The notes: generated from the letters alone by a model not told the origin. A stretch of DNA of 27,476 nt from an uncultured Ruminococcus sp. (GCA_900553885.1 USFD01000040.1:1-27476), one strand, 5' to 3'. Counted from the stretch's first letter, positions 1 to 9,270 are shown. Numbers and translations are program-made.

Positions 1-70
1 GGAACACCTTCCTTTGTGCTATTGGTTTTGGTCGACTAATATAATAACACAAAACTGGTGTTCCCTTTTC
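1..70. repeat. Imperfect inverted repeat at left window edge, possible terminator
   Basis: GGAACACC (1-8) pairs with GGTGTTCC (57-64), and inside it TTTGTG (13-18) pairs with CACAAA (48-53), leaving a loop of about 29 nt. On the plus strand the structure is followed by CTTTT, so it could end transcription of a plus-strand gene lying left of the window. Because the repeat starts at base 1 it may continue outside. No transposase or other mobile-element signature is next to it. Confidence 0.35.
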
Positions 71-123
71 TATGTGTCCTACAAAAATTTTACGCTAGCA
101 ATTTCCTGATTTCACATGCAGAA

Positions 124-162
124 AACACCGGAGAGAAGATCTTTTCTTCTTTCTCCGGTGTT
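124..162 (-). terminator. Probable intrinsic terminator of cstA
   Basis: Arms AACACCGGAGA (124-134) and TCTCCGGTGTT (152-162) form an 11-bp GC-containing stem about 50 bp past the cstA stop codon. On the minus strand the stem runs into a short TTTTC tract, which fits a modest Rho-independent terminator. Confidence 0.65.
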
Positions 163-210
163 CTGATTATGTACTGTATCTTACAGGTATCCAGAAAAGG
201 CCCCGTATGT

Positions 211-1899
211 TTATTTCTCCGCTTTGCTGCGCACCAGTTCTTTTCCGGATGTAACCACAATCGTCACTCCCAGAATCATCAGCAGCACAGCAACAATCAG
301 CTGCAGACCTTCTACCATGAATGTGCCTGCTCCGGCTGAAAGCACCTGAACAAGGGAAATGAATCTCTGTACCAGAGCTGTAAACGTTACAATCAGCATG
401 ATTACAAACGGCGGAACCAGTGTTCTCAGTTCTCTTCCCGTTACTTTCAGGAATACGCAAAGCGTAATCAGCACAAGAGCGCTCAGCAGCTGGTTTGCGC
501 TTCCGAACAGCGGCCAGATATTGTCGTATCCTACCTGTGTCAGAATAAATCCGAATACCAGTGTGATCAGGGTTGAAAAATATTTATTGCAGAGTACTTT
601 TCTCCATCCTTCTGCATGCTCCATATCATCCACACTGAACAGTTCCTGGAAGGACATACGTCCGATACGGGCAGCAGAATCCAGCGTTGTAAACGCCAGG
701 GCTGATACACACATTGTCATAAAGCTCTGCGCTACAAATACCGGAATATGGAACATCTCCAGGAATCCTGCCACTCCTGAGGAAAAGATCTGGAAGGGAG
801 TACCTGCAGCCGCCGTTCCGTCTGCACTGGCTGCTGCTCCTGCAACACAGAGGGCGACAACGGCCAGAAGACTTTCCAGCACCATTGCGCCGTATCCGAC
901 TTTCAGCATATCTTTCTCATTGGAAATTGTCTTGGATGAAGTTCCGGAAGATACCAGACTGTGGAATCCGGATACCGCACCGCAGGCAACTGTTACAAAC
1001 AGAATCGGGAAGAGCGTTCCCAGATTCTCATTCCGGAATCCTGTAAATGCCGGAAGGTTCATATCCGGATGGGCAAAGATCAGTCCAAGTACCGCACCGG
1101 CGATCATTCCTACAAACATAAATGTTGACATGTAGTCTCTCGGCTGCATTACAAACCACATAGGAAGCACTGCCGCCAGGAAAATGTAGATAAATGCGAT
1201 ATATACCCACATTTCTTTTCCAAGGATAACAGGGCAGTTCATACCACATACAAATGCAAGCACCGTGCAAACCAGGCCGAATACAACTTCTTTCCATCCG
1301 GTAAATTTCACTTTATGCTGAACCACACCGAATATAACCGCAAACAGAATGAAAAACAGGGAAATACTTCCTGCCGCTCCGTTTACGGTCGCGTTTTCTG
1401 AAAGAGTCCGCACGCCGTCCGTTACTACATACGCATCAAATGTGCCTGCCACCATATCGGCAAACGCAGCGATGACAATCAGGCAGAACAGCCAGCAGAA
1501 GCCCAGAAACAGCTTACGGCCTGCCTTGCCGATATATTTTTCAATCAGAAGCCCCATGGACTTTCCATCGTTTTTCACACTGGCATACAGAGCGCCGAAG
1601 TCTGTGACAGCTCCGAAAAAGATACCGCCCAGAACGATCCACAGAAGCACGGGAAGCCATCCGAAGGCAGCCGCCTGGATTGCTCCGGTAACAGGGCCGG
1701 CTCCGGCTATGGACGAAAACTGATGGGCAAATACTGTCCAGCCATCGGTAGGCACATAATCCTGTCCGTCATTGTGAAGAACGGCAGGTGTCTTTGCCTT
1801 CGGATCAATCCCCCATTTCTTCGCCAGCCAGCGCCCGTACAGCGCATATGCCGCAATCAGACATACAGCGGCGATCAGTACGATTACTAAAGTGTTCAT
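211..1899 (-). CDS. cstA: CstA-family carbon starvation protein (pyruvate/peptide transporter)
   Basis: A polytopic inner-membrane protein of about 562 residues. The N-terminal part carries the CstA hallmark, a block like HQFSSIAGAGPVTGAI followed by GGIFFGAVTDFGALYAS, and hydrophobic segments continue to the C-terminus. CstA relatives in enterobacteria import peptides or pyruvate; which substrate applies here cannot be read from the sequence. The protein is shorter than E. coli CstA (about 700 residues), as is usual for Firmicutes members. I chose the ATG at 1899 rather than an upstream TTG at 1926: it begins a clean MNTLVIVLIAAVCLIAAYALYG membrane segment and has AAAGGAG at 1911-1917 plus a nearer GGAG at 1904-1907. 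The gene is preceded by a T-box riboswitch (1992-2345) with its own promoter, so expression should rise when one charged tRNA, probably tRNA-Ala, is scarce. It is monocistronic. Confidence 0.93.
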   Translation of the reverse strand: MNTLVIVLIAAVCLIAAYALYGRWLAKKWGIDPKAKTPAVLHNDGQDYVPTDGWTVFAHQFSSIAGAGPVTGAIQAAAFGWLPVLLWIVLGGIFFGAVTDFGALYASVKNDGKSMGLLIEKYIGKAGRKLFLGFCWLFCLIVIAAFADMVAGTFDAYVVTDGVRTLSENATVNGAAGSISLFFILFAVIFGVVQHKVKFTGWKEVVFGLVCTVLAFVCGMNCPVILGKEMWVYIAFIYIFLAAVLPMWFVMQPRDYMSTFMFVGMIAGAVLGLIFAHPDMNLPAFTGFRNENLGTLFPILFVTVACGAVSGFHSLVSSGTSSKTISNEKDMLKVGYGAMVLESLLAVVALCVAGAAASADGTAAAGTPFQIFSSGVAGFLEMFHIPVFVAQSFMTMCVSALAFTTLDSAARIGRMSFQELFSVDDMEHAEGWRKVLCNKYFSTLITLVFGFILTQVGYDNIWPLFGSANQLLSALVLITLCVFLKVTGRELRTLVPPFVIMLIVTFTALVQRFISLVQVLSAGAGTFMVEGLQLIVAVLLMILGVTIVVTSGKELVRSKAEK

Positions 1900-1991
1900 A
1901 ACTCTCCACTCTCCTTTATTGTGCAAAACTATAATGTTTCAGGAAGCGCCCGAAACTCAGGCTGCTCCGGATGAAAGCCAGAAACAGGAAT

Positions 1992-2345
1992 AAAAAAAAC
2001 GTCTTCTGACAGATTTCTCTGTCAGAAGACGAAGTATATTTCTCCGCGTTACCACTTCACTTACCGGTTTTTACCGGTCCCTCAGTCCCATCGTCCGCTT
2101 GCCTTTCTCCGCTGCCGTCTTCCTCTCCGGCAGTTTCCGCCAGCCTGCGGATTAACAGGTTTCCTTATAACGGAGGAATCCGGTCCGGGCTACTGCTCTG
2201 TTCAGCACAGCATGTCTGGCTGCGGCTGTCTGTTCGCCCCGACTGCTCGCAGGGGATAGCTTCCACGGTCATGATGTTCCCTTGCACCTGACGGGAACTC
2301 TCTGAAAACATGGACTTCCGGGAAGTCATGTCCTGTTCTTCGCAT
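1992..2345 (-). promoter_or_regulatory. T-box riboswitch leader of cstA, probable alanine specifier
   Basis: Read on the minus strand, the leader has the T-box core GAAGUGGUAACGCGGAG at 2058-2042. GAAG pairs with CUUC and GCGGAG with CUUCGU, leaving the seven-base bulge UGGUAAC: a canonical antiterminator. Its 3' strand overlaps the left arm of the terminator (CGTCTTCTGACAG at 2031-2019 with its complement at 2012-2000, then eight T at 1999-1992), so the two folds exclude each other. The UGGU bulge expects a tRNA with discriminator A. In Stem I the conserved context GAA-NNN-A puts GCU (Ala codon) at 2260-2258, following the CCAUG/CGUGG helix, which is the usual specifier position. The T-box call is firm. 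The alanine assignment is an inference supported by both the codon and the discriminator base. Confidence 0.9.
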
Positions 2346-2366
2346 TGGCTTTTTCAATCCTGTTTT

Positions 2367-2394
2367 ATTATAACTCAGATTTTCCAGATGTCAA
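2367..2394 (-). promoter_or_regulatory. Sigma-A promoter of the T-box/cstA unit
   Basis: A consensus -35 TTGACA (2394-2389) and -10 TATAAT (2372-2367) are separated by 16 bp on the minus strand. Transcription would start near 2360 and read through the T-box leader into cstA. Confidence 0.85.
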
Positions 2395-2395
2395 C

Positions 2396-2421
2396 AAAAA
2401 ATCAGAGCAAACTCTGTTTTT
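2396..2421 (-). terminator. Probable terminator of jetC
   Basis: CAGAG-TTTG-CTCTG (2416-2403 on the minus strand) is flanked by an A tract and followed by ATTTTTT. The GC stem is only 5 bp but is extended by A-T pairs. It lies 30-odd bases past the jetC stop and directly touches the -35 box of the cstA promoter. Confidence 0.5.
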
Positions 2422-2453
2422 ATTGGAATACACTCTGTTTTTTCTGCTTTCCG

Positions 2454-5400
2454 TCAGAAAATCAGTTCCTGCTGCGTCACTTCAATTCTGGAAGCCGACA
2501 CAATCTGGGGTTCATCTCCGCGGAGATGATCGGCTTTCAGATACTGCATCCCGTTTTTCAGCCCTGCCGCCAGAAGATTAAGCACATAAATATTGTCGAA
2601 CCGGTTATAGATAGATTCTCCTCCCAGCCCGGTCAGACAGATCAGCTGCGTATTCGTTTTTTCCGCCATATCCATCAGGGGTTTGAGAAGATGCGAGGCA
2701 TTCGTCTGTGCAAACGGATTATCCATCAGGAGCACTTTTCCCTCATTTCGCTCTGCGAATACGTCTGCATCATCCTTCCTCATATAATAGAGAAGACTGG
2801 AGAGGATGACAAACGCGGACAGGAATCCCTCTCCGCCGGAATTTCTGGCCACCTCTGCCCAGGTGATCGGATATTCCCGGTATTCCTCTATCTTATACAG
2901 ACGGATCTGTACATTGCTGATCCCGATCACCGTATCATACAGATTCCGGGTTGTTATCTGAAGTCCGAAATACTCCTCCACATTTTCTCCCTGATCCAGA
3001 ATGGCGATTCCCTTCTGCGTTACATCATCCAGCATATCCTGGAGGCGGATCCGGTACATGCCGGCATTTTCTTCCCACAAAGGCAGCCCGATCCGAAGCA
3101 TCTTCACAGGCCGTTCCCGTATGGTAATTGTAGAATTGTGATCAATCTTGCCCAGATTCAGATGTACTTCGCGGATATACTCCTCCAGAAGTTCAACCAC
3201 ACGTTCTTTCTCCTTCTCAAGAAGGGAAATATCCACTTCCAGTTTCTCCATCAGACTGTCATAGGACCGTACGGTAGTATGCAGCTGTCCCAGCACCATC
3301 CCGGCCTGTCCGGTCAGTTCCAGCATAGCTTCCAGAGGCTTCCTGTAAAATTCATCCTGGAACTCTTCCATACGCACAATCCGGTTCAGAAGCTGTGTCA
3401 GCTGCTCCCTGCACTCCCGGCGCCGGCGCACGCTCTGGCTGTAATCTCTTACAAGCATCCCTTTCATGACACGCAGTTCCTCTCCGTTCATTTCCGCCGG
3501 TTCATTTTCCCATACAACCGCTTCGCGTACCGGGAAATCCGCATATTCGGACAGGGCGGTAAGATTTTCATCATAGCTGCGGATAAATTTCTGAAGACGG
3601 TCCCCTGCTTTCTGTTCCTGCTGTTCCTCATATTTCAGCTGATTTCTGCGGGCTTCAAAATCCCGGTCCGGAATCTCCTGCCGGGGCAGCGGCTCTTCCT
3701 GGCCGCACTCCTGTCTCATGCGTTCTTTCCTCTCCCGGATTCTGCTGTCTGCCACAGCAGTCTGTTTATCCTCTTCATTCCACAAAGCACGTTTCTGCTC
3801 AATCTTCCGGTTCCGGTCCTCCAGAAGACTTTCCTGGTGGGCTTCTTCCTTTCTGTTATAGGGGATTCTGTCCCATTCCCCCGGAGTCAGTCCGTATTTT
3901 CCGCAAAGGTGTTCCAGTTCTCTCTTTGCCTGGGAACAGCGTCCGGACGCCCGCCGTTCCTGTTGTTCCAGTTCCTGAAGTTCCCGGGATACTCCTGCTG
4001 TGACGGCGGCATAACGGGCTTCCATCTGCCGCACCTGTTCCGGATCCGGCGGGGTTTTCCCTGTTTCTTCTCCCTCCGGCCGGGAGGAAACATAACTTTC
4101 ATATCTGCGGAGGTTTCTCTCCAGTTCTTCTCTCTCCCGTTCCAGCATGTCCCGTTCCGACTCCAGCGTGCGCATCCGGTGGCGCAGCCGCTCCAGAGCA
4201 TCCTCGGAAAATTTCTGCTTTTCTTTTAATTTATCTTCCTGCCTGCGCAGTGTCTCCAGCGCTTTTTGGTTCTTCCTGTAGACTTCATATGCGGAACACA
4301 GCCTCTCAAGATCCTCTTCCCTGCGCTTCTGCCATTCCAGTTCCTGCTCTTTTCCTGCTGCCTGTCTGCGCGTACTTTCCATTTCCCCGTCAAGGGCAGC
4401 CAGCTTTTCTGCTCTTTCTCTGATCTGCTGCCGGGCAAGACTGATTTCCGATTCCAGCGTGGAGATCTCATCCTCTGCAGCCTTCCAGCTTTCTTTTGTC
4501 ACTTTCTGATTTCTGACCTTTTCCTGCCGCTGAAAATATTCGCTGTACTCCTGTTCCCGGATATGAATCATTTCCTGTACGCGGCGGATCTGCTGTTCCT
4601 TTTCCCGTACAAGTCCTGCCAGTTTTTCTTCATTCAGCAGATTTTCATTAAACAGGATGTAAAAGCTGACCGCCGGTTTTTCCTTTGCGTCATAGGAAAT
4701 CACCGGGCTTCCCCCAGGACGTCCGTCCCGCTCCAGATCTTCCCGCGCCACAACAGGTACAGGAGATGAGGTAAAGACTGCGCCGTTCTGCCCGGACAGC
4801 ATCTCCACTTCTCTCCGGGGGAGAATCAGAGCATAGGGCAGAAACGGATTTCTGCGGACCAGCTCCCTGTTCTCCGTCTCTGTAAAGCCGTTCTTTCTGA
4901 GCCACTCCATCCCGTACACCATGTGCAGACCAAGGCCGGCGAATTCCTTTTCAAGTTCCGGAGAAAGCTCCAGCACTTTTCCCTGGGTCAGCTGCCTGTA
5001 TTCTTTCTGAAGCCCATCTTCCTCTTTCTCCAGCTGCCGCTTTAACTCCGCCGTCTCCCGGAGTCTGCGTCCGGACTCCCTGAGAATCGCCTCTGTGTCA
5101 AACCGTTTTTCTTCCTCCATATCCAGATATCTGAGAATGATGCTCCGTTCTTTCAGTTCTTCGTCAAGCAGCTTTTTCTGAGCCTTCAGTCCGTCCAGTT
5201 CCGCCTGTCTGCGCACCGTCTCCTCTCTGCCGTCTTCCTGGTCCCGCTCCAGACGGCGCTTTTCTTCTTTCATGCGTTCCTGGGCTTTCTTCAGATTCAG
5301 CCGCTCCCGGGCGGTCCGCTCCTGTTCTTTTCTGCAGGCGTCTTTCAGAATTTCGAGAGTCCCGGCTTCATACCAGCCCAGAATATTCCGGGCCAGCCCC

Positions 5401-6890
5401 GCCTGATAAAGTCTGTTATACGTCTCCTCCCGGTCGCTGTAGGAAGCGATCCCGGCCTTCAACATCCCTTTTTCAGACGCTGATCTGAGCAGTTCTTTTC
5501 CCAGCGTTTTTATCCTTTCCTGCTCCTTTTTCTCCGCCGTTTCCAGCTCTGCTGCCTGGTTTTCCTTCTCCCGGGCCAGCTGCCGGTTCTTCCGGACGGC
5601 GGTGCTGTAATAAACGCCCAGGGTCTCTCCAAGCCGGTTTCTCTCCGGCTCCAGATCCTGATCTTTCTGCCGGGCCACCTCCAGTTTCTCCCGGATCAGA
5701 CTGTGTTCTTTCTCTTCTTCATCCAGAATCTCCTGCTGCCGCGCACATGTAAACAGATGCAGTTTCTTTCTGATCTTTTCCCGTTCACGCTCCAGGGTCT
5801 CCTGCTCCATCTGAATCATATCCCGGTTTCCGGCGTGATATTTCTTCTCTTTCTCCAGCTCATGGATCTCCGAAGATATCTGCTCGTATTCTGTCCGGAG
5901 AACCGCCTTTCTGATCTCATCCAGCCGCTGAGTTACAGCGTCATATTCTTCCTGCCTCTGCTGCCGCAGTTCTGTAAGAGTCTGCAGAAAACAGGCGATC
6001 CGGTTTTCCCGGACTGTCTCCTCTTCTTCCGCTTTCTGATACGTTTCTGCCTTATCCCGGATTTTCTCAGCTTCCTCCCGGAACTTCCGGATCACGTCAC
6101 GTCTCTGTATCCTGGAACGGTTGTCTTTATACTGTTCCACATATTTTCTTACAATAGACTGAAACTCCCGGATCCGGTTTCTTTCCCGGTTCAGTTTGCC
6201 CTCCACGGCCTCAAGGAACCATTTTTCCACCAGCCCCTTCTCGTCCCGGCAGTCCGCAAACAATTCGGAAAGCCCCGACTCTCTGAGATTGACCTTTTTG
6301 ATAATCATCTCCCATTCCCTGCAGTCGATCTGGTATTCTTTGAGCCTGTCAAAATACTGCCTTGATTGGGCATAGTTTGTCATATCATAGCAGGAAAACT
6401 TCCGTCCCTGCTCCCGTTTCAATGTTTCAAAAATCTGCCGGCAGGCAGAAAAGCTTTTCAGAACGATCTCCTTCTTTCCTTTTTCCACCACCGGCAGATG
6501 ATGAATATCCTGAAGACAGGGTTCCGTATATTCGCTGATAAAGTTGATCATGTCCAGTTCTTCACTGTTGTTTTCACTGATCTCCTGATTCCGGCGCACC
6601 ATCATACCGGTGAGTACGTATCCGGCTCCCTGATCCAGAACCCACTCCACCAGAATAAAGGAAGGCCGGGCCGTGGTAAAATATCCCGCAAAGGGACGGT
6701 CCTTGGCGTCCCGGAATCGCTTATGAACGAAAGGCGCCGTCATCATCTGCACCAGAACAGACTTTCCGCCTCCGTTCCGGAGAGAAATGAGTGTGCTTTT
6801 TCCATTAAAATAAAAGCATTCGTCACTGACGCGAATGGCATTATTGTTATAATTTACATTGATCAGCCGGACCGCGTTGATCTTACTCAT
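2454..6890 (-). CDS. jetC: Wadjet SMC-like ATPase JetC
   Basis: A 1478-residue SMC/MukB-like ATPase, the motor of a Wadjet anti-plasmid complex. The N-terminal head has a Walker A loop LRNGGGKS (residues 37-44). Long charged heptad-like coiled coils follow (about 230-640 and 770-1290), separated by a globular hinge-like segment at about 650-755. The C-terminal head has the ABC signature NSGGEG (1350-1355) and Walker B VLLMDNPF (Asp 1390). Two departures from textbook SMC heads are visible: the first Walker A glycine is missing, and Asn 1391 stands where the catalytic Glu normally follows the Walker B Asp. The ATG overlaps the end of jetB by 8 bp, indicating translational coupling. In studied Wadjet systems JetC with JetA and JetB extrudes DNA loops and presents small closed circles to JetD. 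Alternatives (SbcC, MukB) are disfavoured because all four jet-type genes are adjacent. Confidence 0.9.
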   Translation of the reverse strand: MSKINAVRLINVNYNNNAIRVSDECFYFNGKSTLISLRNGGGKSVLVQMMTAPFVHKRFRDAKDRPFAGYFTTARPSFILVEWVLDQGAGYVLTGMMVRRNQEISENNSEELDMINFISEYTEPCLQDIHHLPVVEKGKKEIVLKSFSACRQIFETLKREQGRKFSCYDMTNYAQSRQYFDRLKEYQIDCREWEMIIKKVNLRESGLSELFADCRDEKGLVEKWFLEAVEGKLNRERNRIREFQSIVRKYVEQYKDNRSRIQRRDVIRKFREEAEKIRDKAETYQKAEEEETVRENRIACFLQTLTELRQQRQEEYDAVTQRLDEIRKAVLRTEYEQISSEIHELEKEKKYHAGNRDMIQMEQETLEREREKIRKKLHLFTCARQQEILDEEEKEHSLIREKLEVARQKDQDLEPERNRLGETLGVYYSTAVRKNRQLAREKENQAAELETAEKKEQERIKTLGKELLRSASEKGMLKAGIASYSDREETYNRLYQAGLARNILGWYEAGTLEILKDACRKEQERTARERLNLKKAQERMKEEKRRLERDQEDGREETVRRQAELDGLKAQKKLLDEELKERSIILRYLDMEEEKRFDTEAILRESGRRLRETAELKRQLEKEEDGLQKEYRQLTQGKVLELSPELEKEFAGLGLHMVYGMEWLRKNGFTETENRELVRRNPFLPYALILPRREVEMLSGQNGAVFTSSPVPVVAREDLERDGRPGGSPVISYDAKEKPAVSFYILFNENLLNEEKLAGLVREKEQQIRRVQEMIHIREQEYSEYFQRQEKVRNQKVTKESWKAAEDEISTLESEISLARQQIRERAEKLAALDGEMESTRRQAAGKEQELEWQKRREEDLERLCSAYEVYRKNQKALETLRRQEDKLKEKQKFSEDALERLRHRMRTLESERDMLEREREELERNLRRYESYVSSRPEGEETGKTPPDPEQVRQMEARYAAVTAGVSRELQELEQQERRASGRCSQAKRELEHLCGKYGLTPGEWDRIPYNRKEEAHQESLLEDRNRKIEQKRALWNEEDKQTAVADSRIRERKERMRQECGQEEPLPRQEIPDRDFEARRNQLKYEEQQEQKAGDRLQKFIRSYDENLTALSEYADFPVREAVVWENEPAEMNGEELRVMKGMLVRDYSQSVRRRRECREQLTQLLNRIVRMEEFQDEFYRKPLEAMLELTGQAGMVLGQLHTTVRSYDSLMEKLEVDISLLEKEKERVVELLEEYIREVHLNLGKIDHNSTITIRERPVKMLRIGLPLWEENAGMYRIRLQDMLDDVTQKGIAILDQGENVEEYFGLQITTRNLYDTVIGISNVQIRLYKIEEYREYPITWAEVARNSGGEGFLSAFVILSSLLYYMRKDDADVFAERNEGKVLLMDNPFAQTNASHLLKPLMDMAEKTNTQLICLTGLGGESIYNRFDNIYVLNLLAAGLKNGMQYLKADHLRGDEPQIVSASRIEVTQQELIF

Positions 6891-7599
6891 TCTCTGTCAC
6901 CCCCAATACCCTGAGCACCCGGTTATAATTGTTCTGGTTCAGCAGATTCCAGTCCATAAAATGATCCAGTTTCTTTGTTGTTTTGATCATTTCATCCTGC
7001 TCGACATATTCAACCAGTCCCTGCTTCTGCAGGAATATAAGAATGTTATGGAGAAAGCCTTCTTTCGTTGTCCGCGCCCGGGATCCCCTTTCGTCGGATT
7101 TCAGAGCCTCATATGCTTCAAGCATGGCAGAAAAAGCAATGATTCCTGCACCGTCCCCGTTTTCCTTTTCATTCTCTGCGCCTTCCTTCAGGCGCCCGGA
7201 AATGCAGTTCTGAAGTTCACCGGCCCGGATGTACTCCCGGGTCTTGCTGGTACTTCCCTGTCCGTCGTAAAATTCCACCAGCAGTGTAAGTATGGCGAAC
7301 TGAGACAGATAATAGTCCCGGTCCGTCCCGTTGGAACGGCAGAGTACATTTTTCAGCTGTGCTTTCGAAAAACCGAGAAAATGATTCTCTTCCCTGGGAA
7401 TCAGGTAAATCACGTCCCCGTACCGCTCGATATCGCTGTCCGCTGTTTCTCCCTGCATCTTTACAAGGTTCTGAACCGGTTCTTCTTCTGTATATGCCCG
7501 GTAAAGTGTTCTTTCCTCCTCCTCCCGCAGCTCATGATGCTCCAGAAGATAATAAAAAATTTCCTGACTCTTTCTGATCTCATCCAGTTCGTATGCCAT
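6883..7599 (-). CDS. jetB: Wadjet JetB, MukE-like subunit
   Basis: A 238-residue acidic, soluble protein between jetA and jetC. Its position, size (MukE/KITE class) and helix-rich sequence with predicted winged-helix character support JetB, the small subunit that binds the kleisin JetA. I believe it matches the DUF6063-type JetB seen in clostridial Wadjet loci, but this is from memory and not verified here. The ATG at 7599 has GGAGGAG 5 bases upstream, inside the last codons of jetA; the gap between the genes is 2 bp. Its stop overlaps the jetC start. No catalytic motif is visible and none is expected for this subunit. The family label is less certain than the role, which rests mainly on synteny. 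Confidence 0.75.
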   Translation of the reverse strand: MAYELDEIRKSQEIFYYLLEHHELREEEERTLYRAYTEEEPVQNLVKMQGETADSDIERYGDVIYLIPREENHFLGFSKAQLKNVLCRSNGTDRDYYLSQFAILTLLVEFYDGQGSTSKTREYIRAGELQNCISGRLKEGAENEKENGDGAGIIAFSAMLEAYEALKSDERGSRARTTKEGFLHNILIFLQKQGLVEYVEQDEMIKTTKKLDHFMDWNLLNQNNYNRVLRVLGVTENE

Positions 7600-7601
7600 T
7601 T

Positions 7602-9242
7602 TTACTCCTCCCGTATCACCCGGATCAGCACGTTGGAGCAGCGGATGTCTTTCCGTTCGCCCCTCTCATTTTCCACACCGCGAAATACAACCGTACTGCC
7701 GTCCTCAATCCTGTATGTCTCAATCCCGAGAAGAGGGAGCCTGGTCTTTCCACCTTCCTCTGTCCCGGCTTCCTGTTCCTCATCTGCAAGCTGCAGCAGC
7801 ATATCATTAAGCTGAAACTCTCCGGGGCCGTCCTGGATAAACTGGCTGCGCTCTTTTCTGAGTCTTCGGATATCGATCTCCCTGTTTCTGATCAGTTCCA
7901 CCATGACTTCTTTAAATATTTCCACGTTCGGAATCAGCTGCTCTTTCTCCTCCCGGTTCAGGCTGCCGCATAGCTCCATCAGAGAAATCTCTCCCTTCTC
8001 CGAGGCCTTCTCTATGAGACAGGACAGGCTCTTTCTGTAGCGCTTCCTCTTCTCCCTCCGGACGCGTTCCTGCTCTGCCTGCCATGCTTCCTCGTCAAAG
8101 TCCAGTGTTTCCTCTGTATCTGCCTCTTCACTTTTCTTTGACAGACGCTGGTACCGGAATGCCTTGTCCGGATTGTATATTTTTTCTCCGTCCCGGACAA
8201 AGAGAGGCCGGAGAAAATACTCCAGCCCTGCAAGGGCGTCAGCATGTTCCAGAATCCGGTCATACAGTCCTGTCCGAAGGGAGAACCGGCGGATCAGAGA
8301 CATCCGGGAAAGCTGCTCCAGTTCTCTTGTATAAAGTGCTTTCAGATCAAAATGACTTCCCAGAATTTTCTGGTGCTCGTCAATGGTCCGGTTCAGATAC
8401 GTATCGATCACCCGCAGATTATCGAGTTTCTCTTCTTCCTGAGAACTGAGTTTCCGGACATTAATATTCTCTTCTTCCAGCTCCTTCACACGGCTCTGCA
8501 CCATTTGTCTGTAGCGCTGAAATTTCGCTTTCGTGTCCTGTATCGTCTCAAGATCCTCCTGAAGGATCTCCTCGTAATCCCTTACCGAATAATTCAGCGC
8601 GTTTCTCCGGATTTTTCCCATGGCCTCCTGAATCTTCTGGAGCTGGATGCGCATAAGATTAAACACATTTTTTATCTCATCCACAGCCTTGTCGTAACTC
8701 TGCTTTTCCAGATGCATCTGAAAGATCATCTCGTGGATGGACAGCTTCATATTATTCTCGATCTCAAGAGTGGAAAGCAGCAGGTTATATCCGTCGTCCG
8801 TCAGATAATAGGAGGTGCGGCGGATCTCCTGATCTACATATACAATCCGGTTTTCCACATAACTGATATGCATGATATGATAGGCATCCTGCTCAAAATC
8901 ATATCCGTCAAAATACATAGGTTTTCCTTCATTGGATAAAATGACATTGACTATAAAGTCCGCCAGCTGCCGGCAGTCCTCATAGGAAAGATTCTTTTTC
9001 AGATATCTGGAATTCACTGCGTCCAGATAGGCTCCGATATCGTCCATGGTACAGTTCTCTTCTTTCAGGGACTGCTCCATGACATAAAGAAGAAGAGCAA
9101 AAATCACGTTGATCTGCTCATCTGTTTTCAGAAATCCGTACTGTTTCCATGTGGTCTTCTGTATACTGTTCTGAATCAGCACGGCATACAGACCCACATT
9201 TTTCATACGGCGTGGAAAATCTTTTAAAAATTCATACTGCAT
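7602..9242 (-). CDS. jetA: Wadjet JetA, kleisin-like subunit
   Basis: A 546-residue protein with the layout of a MukF/JetA kleisin. An N-terminal winged-helix-like region (about 1-170) carries a YYLTDDGYNLL element like that of winged-helix kleisin heads. A long helical coiled-coil middle (about 180-300) follows, then a charged linker, and a C-terminal part (about 390-546) that would contact the ATPase head. By family knowledge it bridges the two JetC heads and holds JetB. Type III JetA proteins carry the domain formerly called DUF5716, which this resembles in size and neighbours; that assignment is from memory. The ATG at 9242 is preceded by AAGGAAA, and the gene starts 28 bp after the jetD stop. 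All four jet genes form one tightly packed operon. Confidence 0.8.
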   Translation of the reverse strand: MQYEFLKDFPRRMKNVGLYAVLIQNSIQKTTWKQYGFLKTDEQINVIFALLLYVMEQSLKEENCTMDDIGAYLDAVNSRYLKKNLSYEDCRQLADFIVNVILSNEGKPMYFDGYDFEQDAYHIMHISYVENRIVYVDQEIRRTSYYLTDDGYNLLLSTLEIENNMKLSIHEMIFQMHLEKQSYDKAVDEIKNVFNLMRIQLQKIQEAMGKIRRNALNYSVRDYEEILQEDLETIQDTKAKFQRYRQMVQSRVKELEEENINVRKLSSQEEEKLDNLRVIDTYLNRTIDEHQKILGSHFDLKALYTRELEQLSRMSLIRRFSLRTGLYDRILEHADALAGLEYFLRPLFVRDGEKIYNPDKAFRYQRLSKKSEEADTEETLDFDEEAWQAEQERVRREKRKRYRKSLSCLIEKASEKGEISLMELCGSLNREEKEQLIPNVEIFKEVMVELIRNREIDIRRLRKERSQFIQDGPGEFQLNDMLLQLADEEQEAGTEEGGKTRLPLLGIETYRIEDGSTVVFRGVENERGERKDIRCSNVLIRVIREE

Positions 9243-9270
9243 CGATTTTTTCCTTATAGATTGATCCGGT

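Noticed and set aside
2310..4229. 639-codon plus-strand open frame
   Set aside because: It is antisense to jetC, rich in His/Phe/Leu/Pro as expected from the complement of a Glu/Arg-rich coiled coil, and begins inside the T-box leader. JetC has clear ATPase motifs.
2454..6890. JetC as SbcC, MukB or RecN
   Set aside because: The sizes overlap, but neither sbcD nor mukE/F-type neighbours are present, whereas a TOPRIM JetD-like nuclease and two jet-like subunits are directly coupled.
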